A stretch of 50,528 bases of DNA, taken from the NCBI RefSeq assembly GCF_000162755.2, contig NZ_JH413827.1:1-50528 (forward strand), given 5' to 3'. Origin of the DNA: Legionella drancourtii LLAP12 (GTDB lineage Bacteria; Pseudomonadota; Gammaproteobacteria; Legionellales; Legionellaceae). Shown here piece by piece: positions 16,534-25,970 of the stretch (its first letter is position 1; every line of letters begins with the position of its first letter). Made by a program: the position numbers and the translations under genes. The notes under the pieces are model-generated. The model was not told the origin of the DNA. It saw only the letters and a program-made list of their open reading frames with translations, and made no database searches.

Positions 16534-17823
16534 TTAAGGATTAAAATTTTCTTTCTTTACTCCTGATGGTTCAGTCGGTGCTGTATTGTCTGGCGCAAGC
16601 GCCCTCACTTCGCTAAATTTAGCTCGATATGATTTTGTTTTTTCATGATTCACTGCTAACTGAGGTATTGGTTTCGATAGCAATTTTTCTAATGCCTTAG
16701 GCTTTTCAGATTGCCAAGAAGCTGAGTTATGATTTCCTATTAAGGGGGCTTCTATAATTTCAACAATTTTTTCTATTGTCACTTGATGTCCTTTGCCCTT
16801 AAGCTTACCCTCAACAATATTGTTTAATGTTATTGCACCTGGATAAGACTCTCCACCTAAACTTGGCGTATCTTCTTCCTCAAGTACCCCACCACTTAAA
16901 TAAAAGTTAATTGGTAACTTATCTTTTAAACAAGGAAAATCTTTAAGCCATTCCATTTCCCAGGCAGCTTTATTTTTTTGTGTTCCCGCCTTAATTTCAG
17001 TTGATGAGGGCAATTTAGCCTCCTTCCATTCGCCATTTTCATTCTCATCAAATTGCCAACCCACATGCCACCAGAATGCTCCTGATTGGGAAAGAACATT
17101 ACCAAAGGTTTCAGGATGAGTAAGTGCGGCATGTGTTGCTGCAAGCCCACCGAAACTAGTACCGCCAACCGTTGTATGTTTTCTGTCTGAGCTACAGCCA
17201 AATTTATTTTGAAGCAATAACGGCAGTTTGTTTAAAAATTCAGTGAACGCGAGGTTGCAAGCATATTCCTTAAGTCTTCCTTCAGGACCAGGAGGAATAA
17301 AGACAGTGACTTGATTGGGTATTTTTTCTTTCTGATATAATTCATCTAAAATTGCAGGGGTAGATCTGGCAGAATGATCGGGATGCATTTCGTCATTGCC
17401 ATCCATAAGTATTAAAACTCCTGGTTGAGTTCCAGTAGAGGGTGGCAGATGAATATAAAGAATGCGATCATCTTCCATTATTTCTTCCACTGCGTCTTGA
17501 GGTATCAAGTTACCCATATTGTCATGAGCGCGGCCGGTTAAGGAGGTGATTAATTTAAGTTCATTAGCGTCAGCAAGTTTGTATTGGTCATTAAACGCTG
17601 ATTTCAATTCGTGAAAATCATCTTGTTTATTATCAGAAATTTGTATTTCTTGGAGTGTTTGTGCGCTTAAATCAGCATAAAAAAGTTGATCCTTAAATAA
17701 AATTACAGCATCTTTATTATTCAATAATTTTTTTATATCCTCAAAGGTGGATTTGGTTGGAGCCTCTGCCATATTAATAAGGCCGCACCCCTGGTTATAA
17801 ATATAGGCGACAGGTTCAGACAT
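16534..17823 (-). CDS. Esterase-family protein (EsteraseD/Fes-like alpha/beta hydrolase)
   Basis: 429 residues. The central part is an alpha/beta hydrolase of the esterase-D/enterochelin-esterase type: PGVLILMDGNDEMH is the first strand with the oxyanion region, TVGGTSFGGLAATHAALTHP is the nucleophile elbow (Ser in GTSFGG), LSGGVLEEED probably carries the acid, and GNHNSASW carries the His. The first 110 residues are a separate, unrecognised N-terminal domain (MSEPVAYIYNQGCGLINMAE) that ordinary esterases of this type lack. The C-terminal 50 residues are a Pro/Lys-rich tail. No signal peptide is present. The substrate is unknown. Export by another route, such as a type IV system, is possible but not shown. 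Confidence 0.75.
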   Translation of the reverse strand: MSEPVAYIYNQGCGLINMAEAPTKSTFEDIKKLLNNKDAVILFKDQLFYADLSAQTLQEIQISDNKQDDFHELKSAFNDQYKLADANELKLITSLTGRAHDNMGNLIPQDAVEEIMEDDRILYIHLPPSTGTQPGVLILMDGNDEMHPDHSARSTPAILDELYQKEKIPNQVTVFIPPGPEGRLKEYACNLAFTEFLNKLPLLLQNKFGCSSDRKHTTVGGTSFGGLAATHAALTHPETFGNVLSQSGAFWWHVGWQFDENENGEWKEAKLPSSTEIKAGTQKNKAAWEMEWLKDFPCLKDKLPINFYLSGGVLEEEDTPSLGGESYPGAITLNNIVEGKLKGKGHQVTIEKIVEIIEAPLIGNHNSASWQSEKPKALEKLLSKPIPQLAVNHEKTKSYRAKFSEVRALAPDNTAPTEPSGVKKENFNP

Positions 17824-17966
17824 GTTTTTTCTCTGCTTTTATTTTGGGAAAGTATCCTATTATTATAGTAACTACCTGGAACTTTGTTTCTTATCCCTGA
17901 TTAGCTCGTACATTAGCAAAAATGTAACTGATGTTTGTTTCATTTTCTGCAGCCTAAATAGATTTA

Positions 17967-18000
17967 TATCCCGGATTGCGGCTTCGCCTAATCCGAGATA
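17967..18000. repeat. REP-like CCCGGATT palindrome
   Basis: TATCCCGGATT and AATCCGAGATA (one mismatch) flank a GC-rich loop in a 200-base gene-free stretch. Similar CCCGGAT...CCGGG hairpins are found at 45004-45030, and they resemble the short dispersed palindromes common between genes in gammaproteobacteria. Confidence 0.45.
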
Positions 18001-18025
18001 CGGCTCATGTTCTTTTCTTACACTA

Positions 18026-21000
18026 TCATTTACTTGTACTTGGCACAGATGGTTTTATCACATTATCTAATTCTTCTTGTAGTTGTGAGGAGAGAATTTC
18101 TTTTCTGTTTTTAGCTGAATAAAAACCGATGTTTTCTGCGACATAGCTCAAACAAAGTTGTTTAAGCGGCTGAACTGGGATTGATTTTAATTCTTTGAAT
18201 TTTTCCTGTGCATTCTTAAGTAATTGTTCTTTTTTTGCTTCAGCAAATAAATTTATCGCCTCTTTGCGAGCAACAATCGCTGATTCTTGTTGATGTAGTT
18301 CCCTATAACAAGAAGCTAACATAAAATAACAACTGCCCTTTTGCTCCGAAGTGGCTGCCGGATATTTTTCTATCAAATATTTCATTTGATAGAGAGTCGA
18401 CACATAATCTTTGTTTTTAAAACAATCCTCTGCTCGTTTATATACAGTAACAAAATCCATCCCGCTCTGACTCAAATAAGTCGCATAGTTCTTTTCTGCT
18501 TGGCCAAGTAACTTTTCCATTGTTTTTTTATTCAATAAATAAAAGTAGTTAAGAGCCTTTTCACTGCAGACTAAACTCTCATTCATTAGTTTTAACGCGT
18601 TATAACAGGAAGCTTGAGCTGAGTAAAAATGCCCTATTAAGGATTGCTCACCCTTGTTTTGCTTGTAACCTGCAAGTGCCTTCTCACAACACTCTAAAGC
18701 ATTGTGATAATCTTTTTCACGATAGTATTCCACTGCTTTATCGTAAAGCTTCCTAGGGGAAATGGGAAGAAAGGACGATGCATCTGGAATGGGGCTTACT
18801 TCGTTCGCTTTCGCTTTATACAAGAGATAATTTAAACCAGATAGAGCTGCTTCACTTGTAAATTTAGCGGGTAAATTAAGCGCGTCATAGGAATCTTTGA
18901 TTGTTTTTTCAGCAAGGGCGATATCCATTCCATGTACTTCATCAGTAATCTTGCTATAAAACCTGCCCCAATTTTCTAGCAAGTGCTCAACGAAAGCTTG
19001 CTTATATTGCTCAATGAAAGAAGACCAATCCACTGTTTTTCCTTCAGCCTGATTAGCTATCAATACCCTTGCACTACGATAAAGTGCAAACCAATTGGGC
19101 GAATTTTCATTAATGGTTAACAAGTCATTGGACAAAGAACCTGAACCTGCCTGGCAGATGGACAGCAATTCTTCCCTGATTGTTGCTACATCAAGCACAT
19201 CATACACTGACTGCAATTTGCCGAAAAACTCATTCAAACAGGTATAAAACAGCGCTTCCAATTTAGCAGCGTAACGACGCTCATTCGATTCAGTTTGAAT
19301 TTTTTCAGAACGTAATTGATTGAGAAAATTAATTTCTTCTTCACCTGATTTTAGTGCTAGCCAATTCAATATTCGCACGTCCATGAGTATATTGGATAAT
19401 AAAGCACAAATACGCGAGTCACCTTTATGCAAAATCTTTTCACAACTCCCAGGCTCTCCTTGTCTTCCTGAACGACCATCTCCTTGGCCTTCTACACGCA
19501 AATTATCAGGATAAAAAGCGGATATTAAGTGCAACCCACCAGCTTCTTTACTTTCAGGAGATAAAATAATATCTGTCCCTCGTCCAGCCATATTAGTTGC
19601 TATCGTGACCATACTGGCCTGACCGGCACGGGCTATAATATAGTCCTCTGATTCCCTTTGCGTTTCATTAAGCAGCTGATGGCCGATGCCTTTGGATTGT
19701 AGAAAATTGCTAAAAACCTTTGATTCATTAATGCTTTCGAAGAGAACCAAAGTTGGTCTTCCTGCTGCCTGCATTTCTAAAATTCGTTCATAGATCGCCG
19801 TACTTTGAGCTGCCATATCCTTCAAGATCCTTGGAGGCAGAGTCTTTCGCTGACTAGGAAAATGCGGAGGTACATCGAAGCTTTTGATGCCATAGATTTG
19901 TTGCACTTCCTCTCGTTCAATCGCCTCACCCACAGTACCGGTTAAGCCAAATACTTTTTTAAATAGATTAAAATAAGTGGGATGGGAAATAGAGGCTCCT
20001 GTTAGTGATTCAGGTTTAATAGGCCGACCATGCTTCGCCTGTAAAAATTGATGGATTCCATGCTGCCATTGACACCCTTCGCTAATACGCCCTGTATTCG
20101 CATAGTCTACAATTTGAATGTCGTCTTTAACCAGATAATCTCGATCTTCTTTTTTCTGATAATAAGCAATTTGCGCGCTTTTCAACCATCTTGCGAATTT
20201 AGCGTCAAACAGACTTAGCGTTTCTTCTAATTGCTTTGTATCTTTGAGTTCGGCTCGTAAATATGTTTTTAATTGCTCAATTATGGCCTGATTAATCCTT
20301 CCTGTTTTTAAACGCGATACCACAAAATTTAAGATGGGATGATAAATCCAGGGCATGCTTTCGCGGCCTGGTATTGCAATACGGGCAGCCCCTGTCGTAT
20401 CCAGCAACATGTTATCGACTTCATCGATTAAAGCTACATCACAAGGGCGTGGTTTCAGTGTTGTTTCGTCTAAGGGGTAGGAATAGCATAATTTATGTTT
20501 ATTCAGTCCGTCTTTTAATCGGGCAAACTCAAAATCGGCATTAGTACCAAATAAAATTTGCGCATGAAAATGTTCTTGCACAGGTGTTGGATGACTAATA
20601 TGTGAGGCAGATAAACCAAGGGCTGCAAAAAAAGGAGTATATTTTTCACAGTCACGTGCAGCAAGGTAGCCTGAAGAAGTAATAACGTCAACAAAGTTGC
20701 CTTGGGCCGCTTGGAATGCAGCGAGCATGGCAAGAATCGTTGACTTACCTTCACCCGTTTTAATTTGCGCAATTCGTCCTTTGCTCTCCTCATCTTGTCC
20801 AAGTAAAGCAAGCAAGGAAATAATTTGTGTGTCATAGGGAGAAATTTTATAGAGGCGTCTTACTGTTTCTACCATGATGGCTACCATGGTTTGTTTCGCC
20901 TCTCTATCTCCTGTTTCACGTGCTTGCTTCGCAGCTGCAAGAAAAAGCGTTTTTAAATTATCCTGTGTTAACGCTTTCAAAGTATTACTCTTTGACGCGA

Positions 21001-21616
21001 TTGCCAGGTAATCAATCTTAAACGGAGCTAAAACCTCTTTGGGTAAGGGATTCTGGGTAATCTCATCTACCGTTGCAAAGTGCTCTAATACACTATCAAT
21101 ATCGCGCTTTGGATAGCGAGCAGCCAAATATTCGTCTTGCTTTACTTGTAAGGCTTGGAACAATGCCTGTAAGTCTGGCAAATATTTGTCTACTAAAGTA
21201 GTAACGCCTCTTAAATCTTGTAAGTCAACCAATAATTGCAGAACAAGCAAATAATCTTGCAGACTGCGTTTTGAATCAGGTACCTTGGCTTCAAAGAGCT
21301 TGCGATATAAACCAACACCATAAGCCGATTTAAAATAACCCGCCAAGCTGATAAATTGCGCGAGTTCCATGCTTGAAACAGCATTCGAAAAACAGCGAAG
21401 CACCACGTCTTGCAGCAAAAATTTCTCTGCTTTTTTGTCATTTAAGGCATTTAAATGCTTACAAAATACCGCCCATTGCTGCTGAGAGATTTCATCATGA
21501 AATGTACCTAACAGCGTTGTTGCTTTTTCTTGATATAACGCATAATCAACTTCATCAAATACAGCATCTTGCTGAGTTTGGTATAAAGCTGATTGATAAG
21601 ATTCTTTCGTTCTCAT
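18026..21616 (-). CDS. SecA-like ATPase with C-terminal TPR repeats
   Basis: 1196 residues. About 1-250 is a helical N-terminal region not found in SecA. The SecA motor follows: Walker A KTGEGKS (Lys291), the SecA-typical SSGYLAARD, the DEAD-type box LIDEVDN (Asp398, Glu399), the SecA-like YLVKDDIQIVDYANTGR and SLTGASISHPTYFNLFKK, FGLTGTVGEA, TNMAGRGTDI near 675 and QGDGRSGRQGEPGS near 710. The zinc-binding C-terminus of housekeeping SecA is missing. In its place residues of about 950-1160 hold TPR-like hairpins (AVEYYREKDYHNALECCEKA, AEDCFKNKDYVSTLYQMKYL). SecA proteins push polypeptides through a membrane channel; the substrate here is unknown. It is the last gene of a three-gene operon, 19 bases after the ankyrin gene, and is clearly not the essential secA. 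Confidence 0.85.
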   Translation of the reverse strand: MRTKESYQSALYQTQQDAVFDEVDYALYQEKATTLLGTFHDEISQQQWAVFCKHLNALNDKKAEKFLLQDVVLRCFSNAVSSMELAQFISLAGYFKSAYGVGLYRKLFEAKVPDSKRSLQDYLLVLQLLVDLQDLRGVTTLVDKYLPDLQALFQALQVKQDEYLAARYPKRDIDSVLEHFATVDEITQNPLPKEVLAPFKIDYLAIASKSNTLKALTQDNLKTLFLAAAKQARETGDREAKQTMVAIMVETVRRLYKISPYDTQIISLLALLGQDEESKGRIAQIKTGEGKSTILAMLAAFQAAQGNFVDVITSSGYLAARDCEKYTPFFAALGLSASHISHPTPVQEHFHAQILFGTNADFEFARLKDGLNKHKLCYSYPLDETTLKPRPCDVALIDEVDNMLLDTTGAARIAIPGRESMPWIYHPILNFVVSRLKTGRINQAIIEQLKTYLRAELKDTKQLEETLSLFDAKFARWLKSAQIAYYQKKEDRDYLVKDDIQIVDYANTGRISEGCQWQHGIHQFLQAKHGRPIKPESLTGASISHPTYFNLFKKVFGLTGTVGEAIEREEVQQIYGIKSFDVPPHFPSQRKTLPPRILKDMAAQSTAIYERILEMQAAGRPTLVLFESINESKVFSNFLQSKGIGHQLLNETQRESEDYIIARAGQASMVTIATNMAGRGTDIILSPESKEAGGLHLISAFYPDNLRVEGQGDGRSGRQGEPGSCEKILHKGDSRICALLSNILMDVRILNWLALKSGEEEINFLNQLRSEKIQTESNERRYAAKLEALFYTCLNEFFGKLQSVYDVLDVATIREELLSICQAGSGSLSNDLLTINENSPNWFALYRSARVLIANQAEGKTVDWSSFIEQYKQAFVEHLLENWGRFYSKITDEVHGMDIALAEKTIKDSYDALNLPAKFTSEAALSGLNYLLYKAKANEVSPIPDASSFLPISPRKLYDKAVEYYREKDYHNALECCEKALAGYKQNKGEQSLIGHFYSAQASCYNALKLMNESLVCSEKALNYFYLLNKKTMEKLLGQAEKNYATYLSQSGMDFVTVYKRAEDCFKNKDYVSTLYQMKYLIEKYPAATSEQKGSCYFMLASCYRELHQQESAIVARKEAINLFAEAKKEQLLKNAQEKFKELKSIPVQPLKQLCLSYVAENIGFYSAKNRKEILSSQLQEELDNVIKPSVPSTSK

Positions 21617-21635
21617 ATTCGTTTCTCTTAACTAT

Positions 21636-24600
21636 TTATTGCAATACATTCGCGTTTGATGGATTAGGAGCGACTACTTGTTGCCGGTTTTTGAGTGCTT
21701 GTTTGTAAAAACCATACTGCACCAGCCCCTCTTTCACACGAGGATATTGTTTGGCATATTGCTCTACAGCGGTGCTCAATTGTTGCTGTTCCTCTCTAGG
21801 CAAATGAGAAAAAGCTCCTAAACTCGTACTCTTATCACCAGCCTTTAATAAAACATTGACAATCGAGAAATGTCCTTTTAGCAAAGCGGTTTGTGCTGGA
21901 GTTAATCGTTCTGAATTGACGCGGGTAAAATTAGCGCCCTGCTTTAATAAGGCAACAACAGCCCCGCAATGCCCCTCTGCACATGCTAAGTCTAATGCGG
22001 AGAGCTTCTTATCGCTTAATTGATCGACCTTCGCTCCCGCCTTAGCCAATAACTCAATTAGCTGAACATGGCCAAATTGTGCCGCATAATGTATAGGGGC
22101 TTTACCCAGCTGATCGACGCAATCCAAGACCAGATCCCCCCCTTTTAAAAGCCAATTTAGGGCGTCACCAGCACCAGAAATACTCGCGATATGTAAAGCA
22201 GAGCGGCCATTTTTATCTAAGGCGTTAAGATTAATGTCATCAAGAATCAGCTCGCTTAAAACATCAATGTTATTTTGTGATACAGCAGCATGTAAGAGCG
22301 TCGTATTTCGCTCCTTGCTATGGTAGAAAGGAAGCAGTTTGACCAGATCCATCATCTCTCTATTTTTAGAACAAACCGCATATTCACTTAAAGAAAAACC
22401 ACGCTTATCTTCTAATTTGGGATCGGCGTTGAGCTGAAGTAAGAGAAGAACCGCTTCTTCTTGTGCATGTAACGCAGCAAGATGCAATGGCGTTCGTCTT
22501 AAACTTCTCGCCAATTTATTCGGTTTTTCTGGAGACTCAGGTTGATCAAGGTTAAAGCCCTGTTTCACTAAATACTGAATGCTTTTAACTTTCCCTTTTA
22601 TTGCTGCATAATGAAGTGCATTACGCCCCTGCTCATCTACTCCTTGAATTGATTGGCCTGATTCACAAAGGAAACGTAAAATGGGGAGTGATTCTTTGGC
22701 GGCCGCAAGCATCATGGGTGAAAGACCAAAGCGATTCGCTTGATTTGGCTTTTTCATTAGCGGCAAAAGTGTAAGAGCGGCAGCCTCAGAAGGTTTTTCC
22801 AGAGTATAATGCAATACGCCATTGCCCTGTAAATCCACATGATCAACCTTTGCTCCCTGCTCTAACAAAAGATTAATTAACATTACATTTCCAGATGCGG
22901 CTGCAAACATGAGGGGAGTCTGGCCTTTATGGTTAACGCTATTAACTGAATAATGACGCAATAGTTGCTTAACTAACTCATACTGATTTGCCTTAACTGC
23001 CTCCTGCAAGCCATTATATTGACTTATCTTAGCTTGCCTACAAATGACATCCATTTTTTCAAATAGCGCATAATAAGATTTTACTGTCATTATGTGCATA
23101 AGACTCCCCTCCTTAGATACCTCCTCTACAACTAAAGGCGCTATGCTTTCTGGGAAAAACTTAGCCAACAGATCAAAACGGTAACAAGCTGTTTCATCAT
23201 CAACTGCTCGCGTAATGGCAAGAAGGACATTATCCTTAGCTTTATACAACGCAGGATTGATACCGGCTTGTCTTAACGCAGTTAATAATTGTTCCAAAGG
23301 CTTATCGATATGACTTAAAGAGAGACAGGAACCTTCAAATTCGGCTTGCAAAGAAGCCATGTCATGGATATTGGCAAAAATATGTTGTAATAAAGAACCA
23401 CCTTTCGGCGATTTAAATAGCTCTCTCAAAATTTTTTCTTTCTTAAACAAAGAAAGGGCTTTATCAAATTGCAAGCGCTGCAAGCACTGCTTGAATTTTT
23501 TCATTACTTTTCTATCATTTTTGCTAAGCAGTGGGTTCGGAAGCAAGGTAGTAGAAGGTTTTTTCTCGGCGTCGGTTGTGCTGGACGAAGCCGTTAAGCC
23601 AGGCTTTGCATTCTTAGGCAAGCGTATTTCATATTTAGTGAGCACTTTTGCAATAGCAGTAGTTGGCTTAGGATTGTTCATTGACCACAAATCACGAGGC
23701 CACTCCCGCGGATGGCTCAGCTTAAACAGGCGTTTCAATAGATCGGCATCTTCTTGAAGCACTGCAAGATGATAAGCAGTTTGTTTTTTTACGTTTGCCT
23801 TAGCAAAAAAACAGCCGCTTTCTTTAAGCATAGGAAGAATACGGTGCGCGCCGTTTTTTATTGCTATATGCAGAGGCCCATTTCCTTCAGCATCTAAGGA
23901 TTGATTGAGATTGATGTCTTTGCAGCTCTTTAATAGCAAAGCACAAATTTTTTCATCATTTGTCGCAATTGCAACGTTCAGTAAATTAATCTCTTGAAGT
24001 TCTTTAGCAGAAAGTTGTTTTAGCAAATAGCTTAGACATTGAAGCGCACCACTTTCGATTGCTTTTAGCGTTAATGCAACAAGGTCGTCGTCCTCATTAA
24101 GCTTATCGCGTAAAAAACCAATCTCATTAGCCATAACCGCATAATCCAACAGTTTCAAAGAGGTCGTTGTTTTATAAGGGATACCATTTTCTTGCAAGGC
24201 ATACACAATCATAAAATGGCCGTATTGAGCAGCGATTACAGTTAAACTATTTGAGTCAAAACGCTTATCAAAGTTTTCGCCTTTTTTAAGCAACTGCTTA
24301 ACACGTTGGTATTCACCATTACGCACTAGAAAATAAAGATATGAACGACCTTTTTTATCGTTCAAATGTAAATTTTCACCACGTCTTACAAGAATATCAC
24401 TAACCTCTGGCATGGCATATTGTAAGGCTAATTGAGAAGCAGTTTGCTGTTGCTGGTTCACTAAATCAATAGCTACTCTTTCTGCAAGCCATTTAGCCAG
24501 TTCAACCCGACCTGCTTGAATAGCAAGCATCAGTGGTGTTTCACTTTGCAAGGTCAGAGCATCAACCAAGGCCCCTTTTCCAACCAGCAATTTTACTGTT

Positions 24601-25970
24601 TCAAACTGCCCCGCTTCTGCTGCTAAATGCAAGGGCGTTTTTTTAGATTCCAAGGCTAAATTAACAGATAAGCTGGAGTTAACAGCCAACATGCTCGTTA
24701 TCAAATCCACCTCTCCTTGCTGTGCTGCACAATGCAAGGCAGTAAAGCCATCTGATTTACGCGGCACATCACAGTGCGCACCATGCTTAACTAATTCATT
24801 TGCCAAGACCGCCTCGCCACTCTGAATAGCTAAATGCAAAGTAGTCATTTTACTGTCTAAAGTTTTATTTACATCTAACTGAGGTACCTGTTTTAACATC
24901 CACAGCGCCAAAGGAGTAAAGTTTTTTTGTGCTGCCATATAAAGTGGAAATAAACCGTTTGGTAGACAATGATTAAAATTCGCGCCAGCTTGATGTAGTT
25001 TTTCCATCACCGCTTGCTTGCCGTGTTGTACAGCAAGCATAAGTGGGGTTAAATCGCGCTTATTTGCTGCATCGACCAATTCAGGAGCGCGTGCAAGCAT
25101 CAAAGCAACCGCATCAACATTACCCGCTTGAGCAGCCATGTGGAGGGGTAAATTACCAAAATTGTCAGCAAAGCGTAGTGATTCTATCTCTCCTATTTTT
25201 ATCAACTCGGCAAAATACTCAGGTCTTAGCGCTGTAGCACTATAATGCATGAAGGTTGCATGACTATCATCTACTCGGGTTTCAAGAGCTTCTTTACGCA
25301 CCTTACTGACGAGCACCGGATCTTCGTTCAGACTATCTATGGCTTGTAAAGCTATGTTTGTTATTCCATGCCCTGCTACTCCTTCAAGATTATTCGTATT
25401 TTCAGTGATATAGTCAAAATCCCTGATAGGTAATTGATAGGCAATGTAGGATTGACCTGCATGGTTGAATCGCGATTTTTCCTGATTTTTCCCTTTAAAT
25501 GCTTGAGAAAGTGCTTGCGCGAAACGTTCTCCATAGGGTAACGGTTCAGCATTTAAATTAGGCAGGTCCATACCGCAACCACCAATAATTTGGAAATTAT
25601 CGCCTGTCTTGCTTGCAAGCTCCGCGCCGGTAAAAACGGTTAGAGCATGTGTGTATTGCTTCGCCATGCTCTGCTCGGCAATTTTCTTATGGGATAATAA
25701 AGTGTCAGTAAAATGCAGCAGCGGAATTAAATGCCCATCGAGTCGCTCTGATTCGTTCGCATAAACTAGCGCAAGTATTCTTGTAGCTTCTTTAAATGAT
25801 GCAGTACAAAACGCTTCTGTGGTCACTTCTTCTAAGCGCTCATACTGTGCTATGCGCTCTTCCAGTTCTTTATCTGCCTCCGCACCAAAGAGCTTCTGTA
25901 CTTCTTGTTTTATTTTGTCAATAACAGTGGCTTTTTCACTGCTGAAAAGAGTAGCAACATCAGTATTCAA
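21636..25970 (-). CDS. Giant ankyrin-repeat protein
   Basis: 1444 residues. Residues of about 1-250 form a non-repeat N-terminal domain (YTHALTVFTGAELASKTGDN, then LPYGERFAQALSQAF). Next comes a long ankyrin array with canonical units such as FGNLPLHMAAQAGNVDAVAL, KTPLHLAAEAGQFETVKLLV and GRSALHIASISGAGDALNWL. It is interrupted near 780-980 by a Lys/Ser-rich linker and a helical segment, then resumes to about residue 1400: two solenoids joined by a spacer, over twenty units in all. Ankyrin arrays bind proteins. No catalytic domain is visible. The start is TTG, overlapping the stop of the preceding gene by four bases (TTGA), and no strong ribosome binding site is seen, so translation is probably coupled. 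Together with the SecA-like protein it may form a complex. Confidence 0.85.
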   Translation of the reverse strand: MNTDVATLFSSEKATVIDKIKQEVQKLFGAEADKELEERIAQYERLEEVTTEAFCTASFKEATRILALVYANESERLDGHLIPLLHFTDTLLSHKKIAEQSMAKQYTHALTVFTGAELASKTGDNFQIIGGCGMDLPNLNAEPLPYGERFAQALSQAFKGKNQEKSRFNHAGQSYIAYQLPIRDFDYITENTNNLEGVAGHGITNIALQAIDSLNEDPVLVSKVRKEALETRVDDSHATFMHYSATALRPEYFAELIKIGEIESLRFADNFGNLPLHMAAQAGNVDAVALMLARAPELVDAANKRDLTPLMLAVQHGKQAVMEKLHQAGANFNHCLPNGLFPLYMAAQKNFTPLALWMLKQVPQLDVNKTLDSKMTTLHLAIQSGEAVLANELVKHGAHCDVPRKSDGFTALHCAAQQGEVDLITSMLAVNSSLSVNLALESKKTPLHLAAEAGQFETVKLLVGKGALVDALTLQSETPLMLAIQAGRVELAKWLAERVAIDLVNQQQQTASQLALQYAMPEVSDILVRRGENLHLNDKKGRSYLYFLVRNGEYQRVKQLLKKGENFDKRFDSNSLTVIAAQYGHFMIVYALQENGIPYKTTTSLKLLDYAVMANEIGFLRDKLNEDDDLVALTLKAIESGALQCLSYLLKQLSAKELQEINLLNVAIATNDEKICALLLKSCKDINLNQSLDAEGNGPLHIAIKNGAHRILPMLKESGCFFAKANVKKQTAYHLAVLQEDADLLKRLFKLSHPREWPRDLWSMNNPKPTTAIAKVLTKYEIRLPKNAKPGLTASSSTTDAEKKPSTTLLPNPLLSKNDRKVMKKFKQCLQRLQFDKALSLFKKEKILRELFKSPKGGSLLQHIFANIHDMASLQAEFEGSCLSLSHIDKPLEQLLTALRQAGINPALYKAKDNVLLAITRAVDDETACYRFDLLAKFFPESIAPLVVEEVSKEGSLMHIMTVKSYYALFEKMDVICRQAKISQYNGLQEAVKANQYELVKQLLRHYSVNSVNHKGQTPLMFAAASGNVMLINLLLEQGAKVDHVDLQGNGVLHYTLEKPSEAAALTLLPLMKKPNQANRFGLSPMMLAAAKESLPILRFLCESGQSIQGVDEQGRNALHYAAIKGKVKSIQYLVKQGFNLDQPESPEKPNKLARSLRRTPLHLAALHAQEEAVLLLLQLNADPKLEDKRGFSLSEYAVCSKNREMMDLVKLLPFYHSKERNTTLLHAAVSQNNIDVLSELILDDINLNALDKNGRSALHIASISGAGDALNWLLKGGDLVLDCVDQLGKAPIHYAAQFGHVQLIELLAKAGAKVDQLSDKKLSALDLACAEGHCGAVVALLKQGANFTRVNSERLTPAQTALLKGHFSIVNVLLKAGDKSTSLGAFSHLPREEQQQLSTAVEQYAKQYPRVKEGLVQYGFYKQALKNRQQVVAPNPSNANVLQ

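Noticed and set aside
23359-23757. 132-codon plus-strand frame inside the ankyrin gene
   Set aside because: It lies opposite a well-supported coding sequence, without ribosome binding site or homology.
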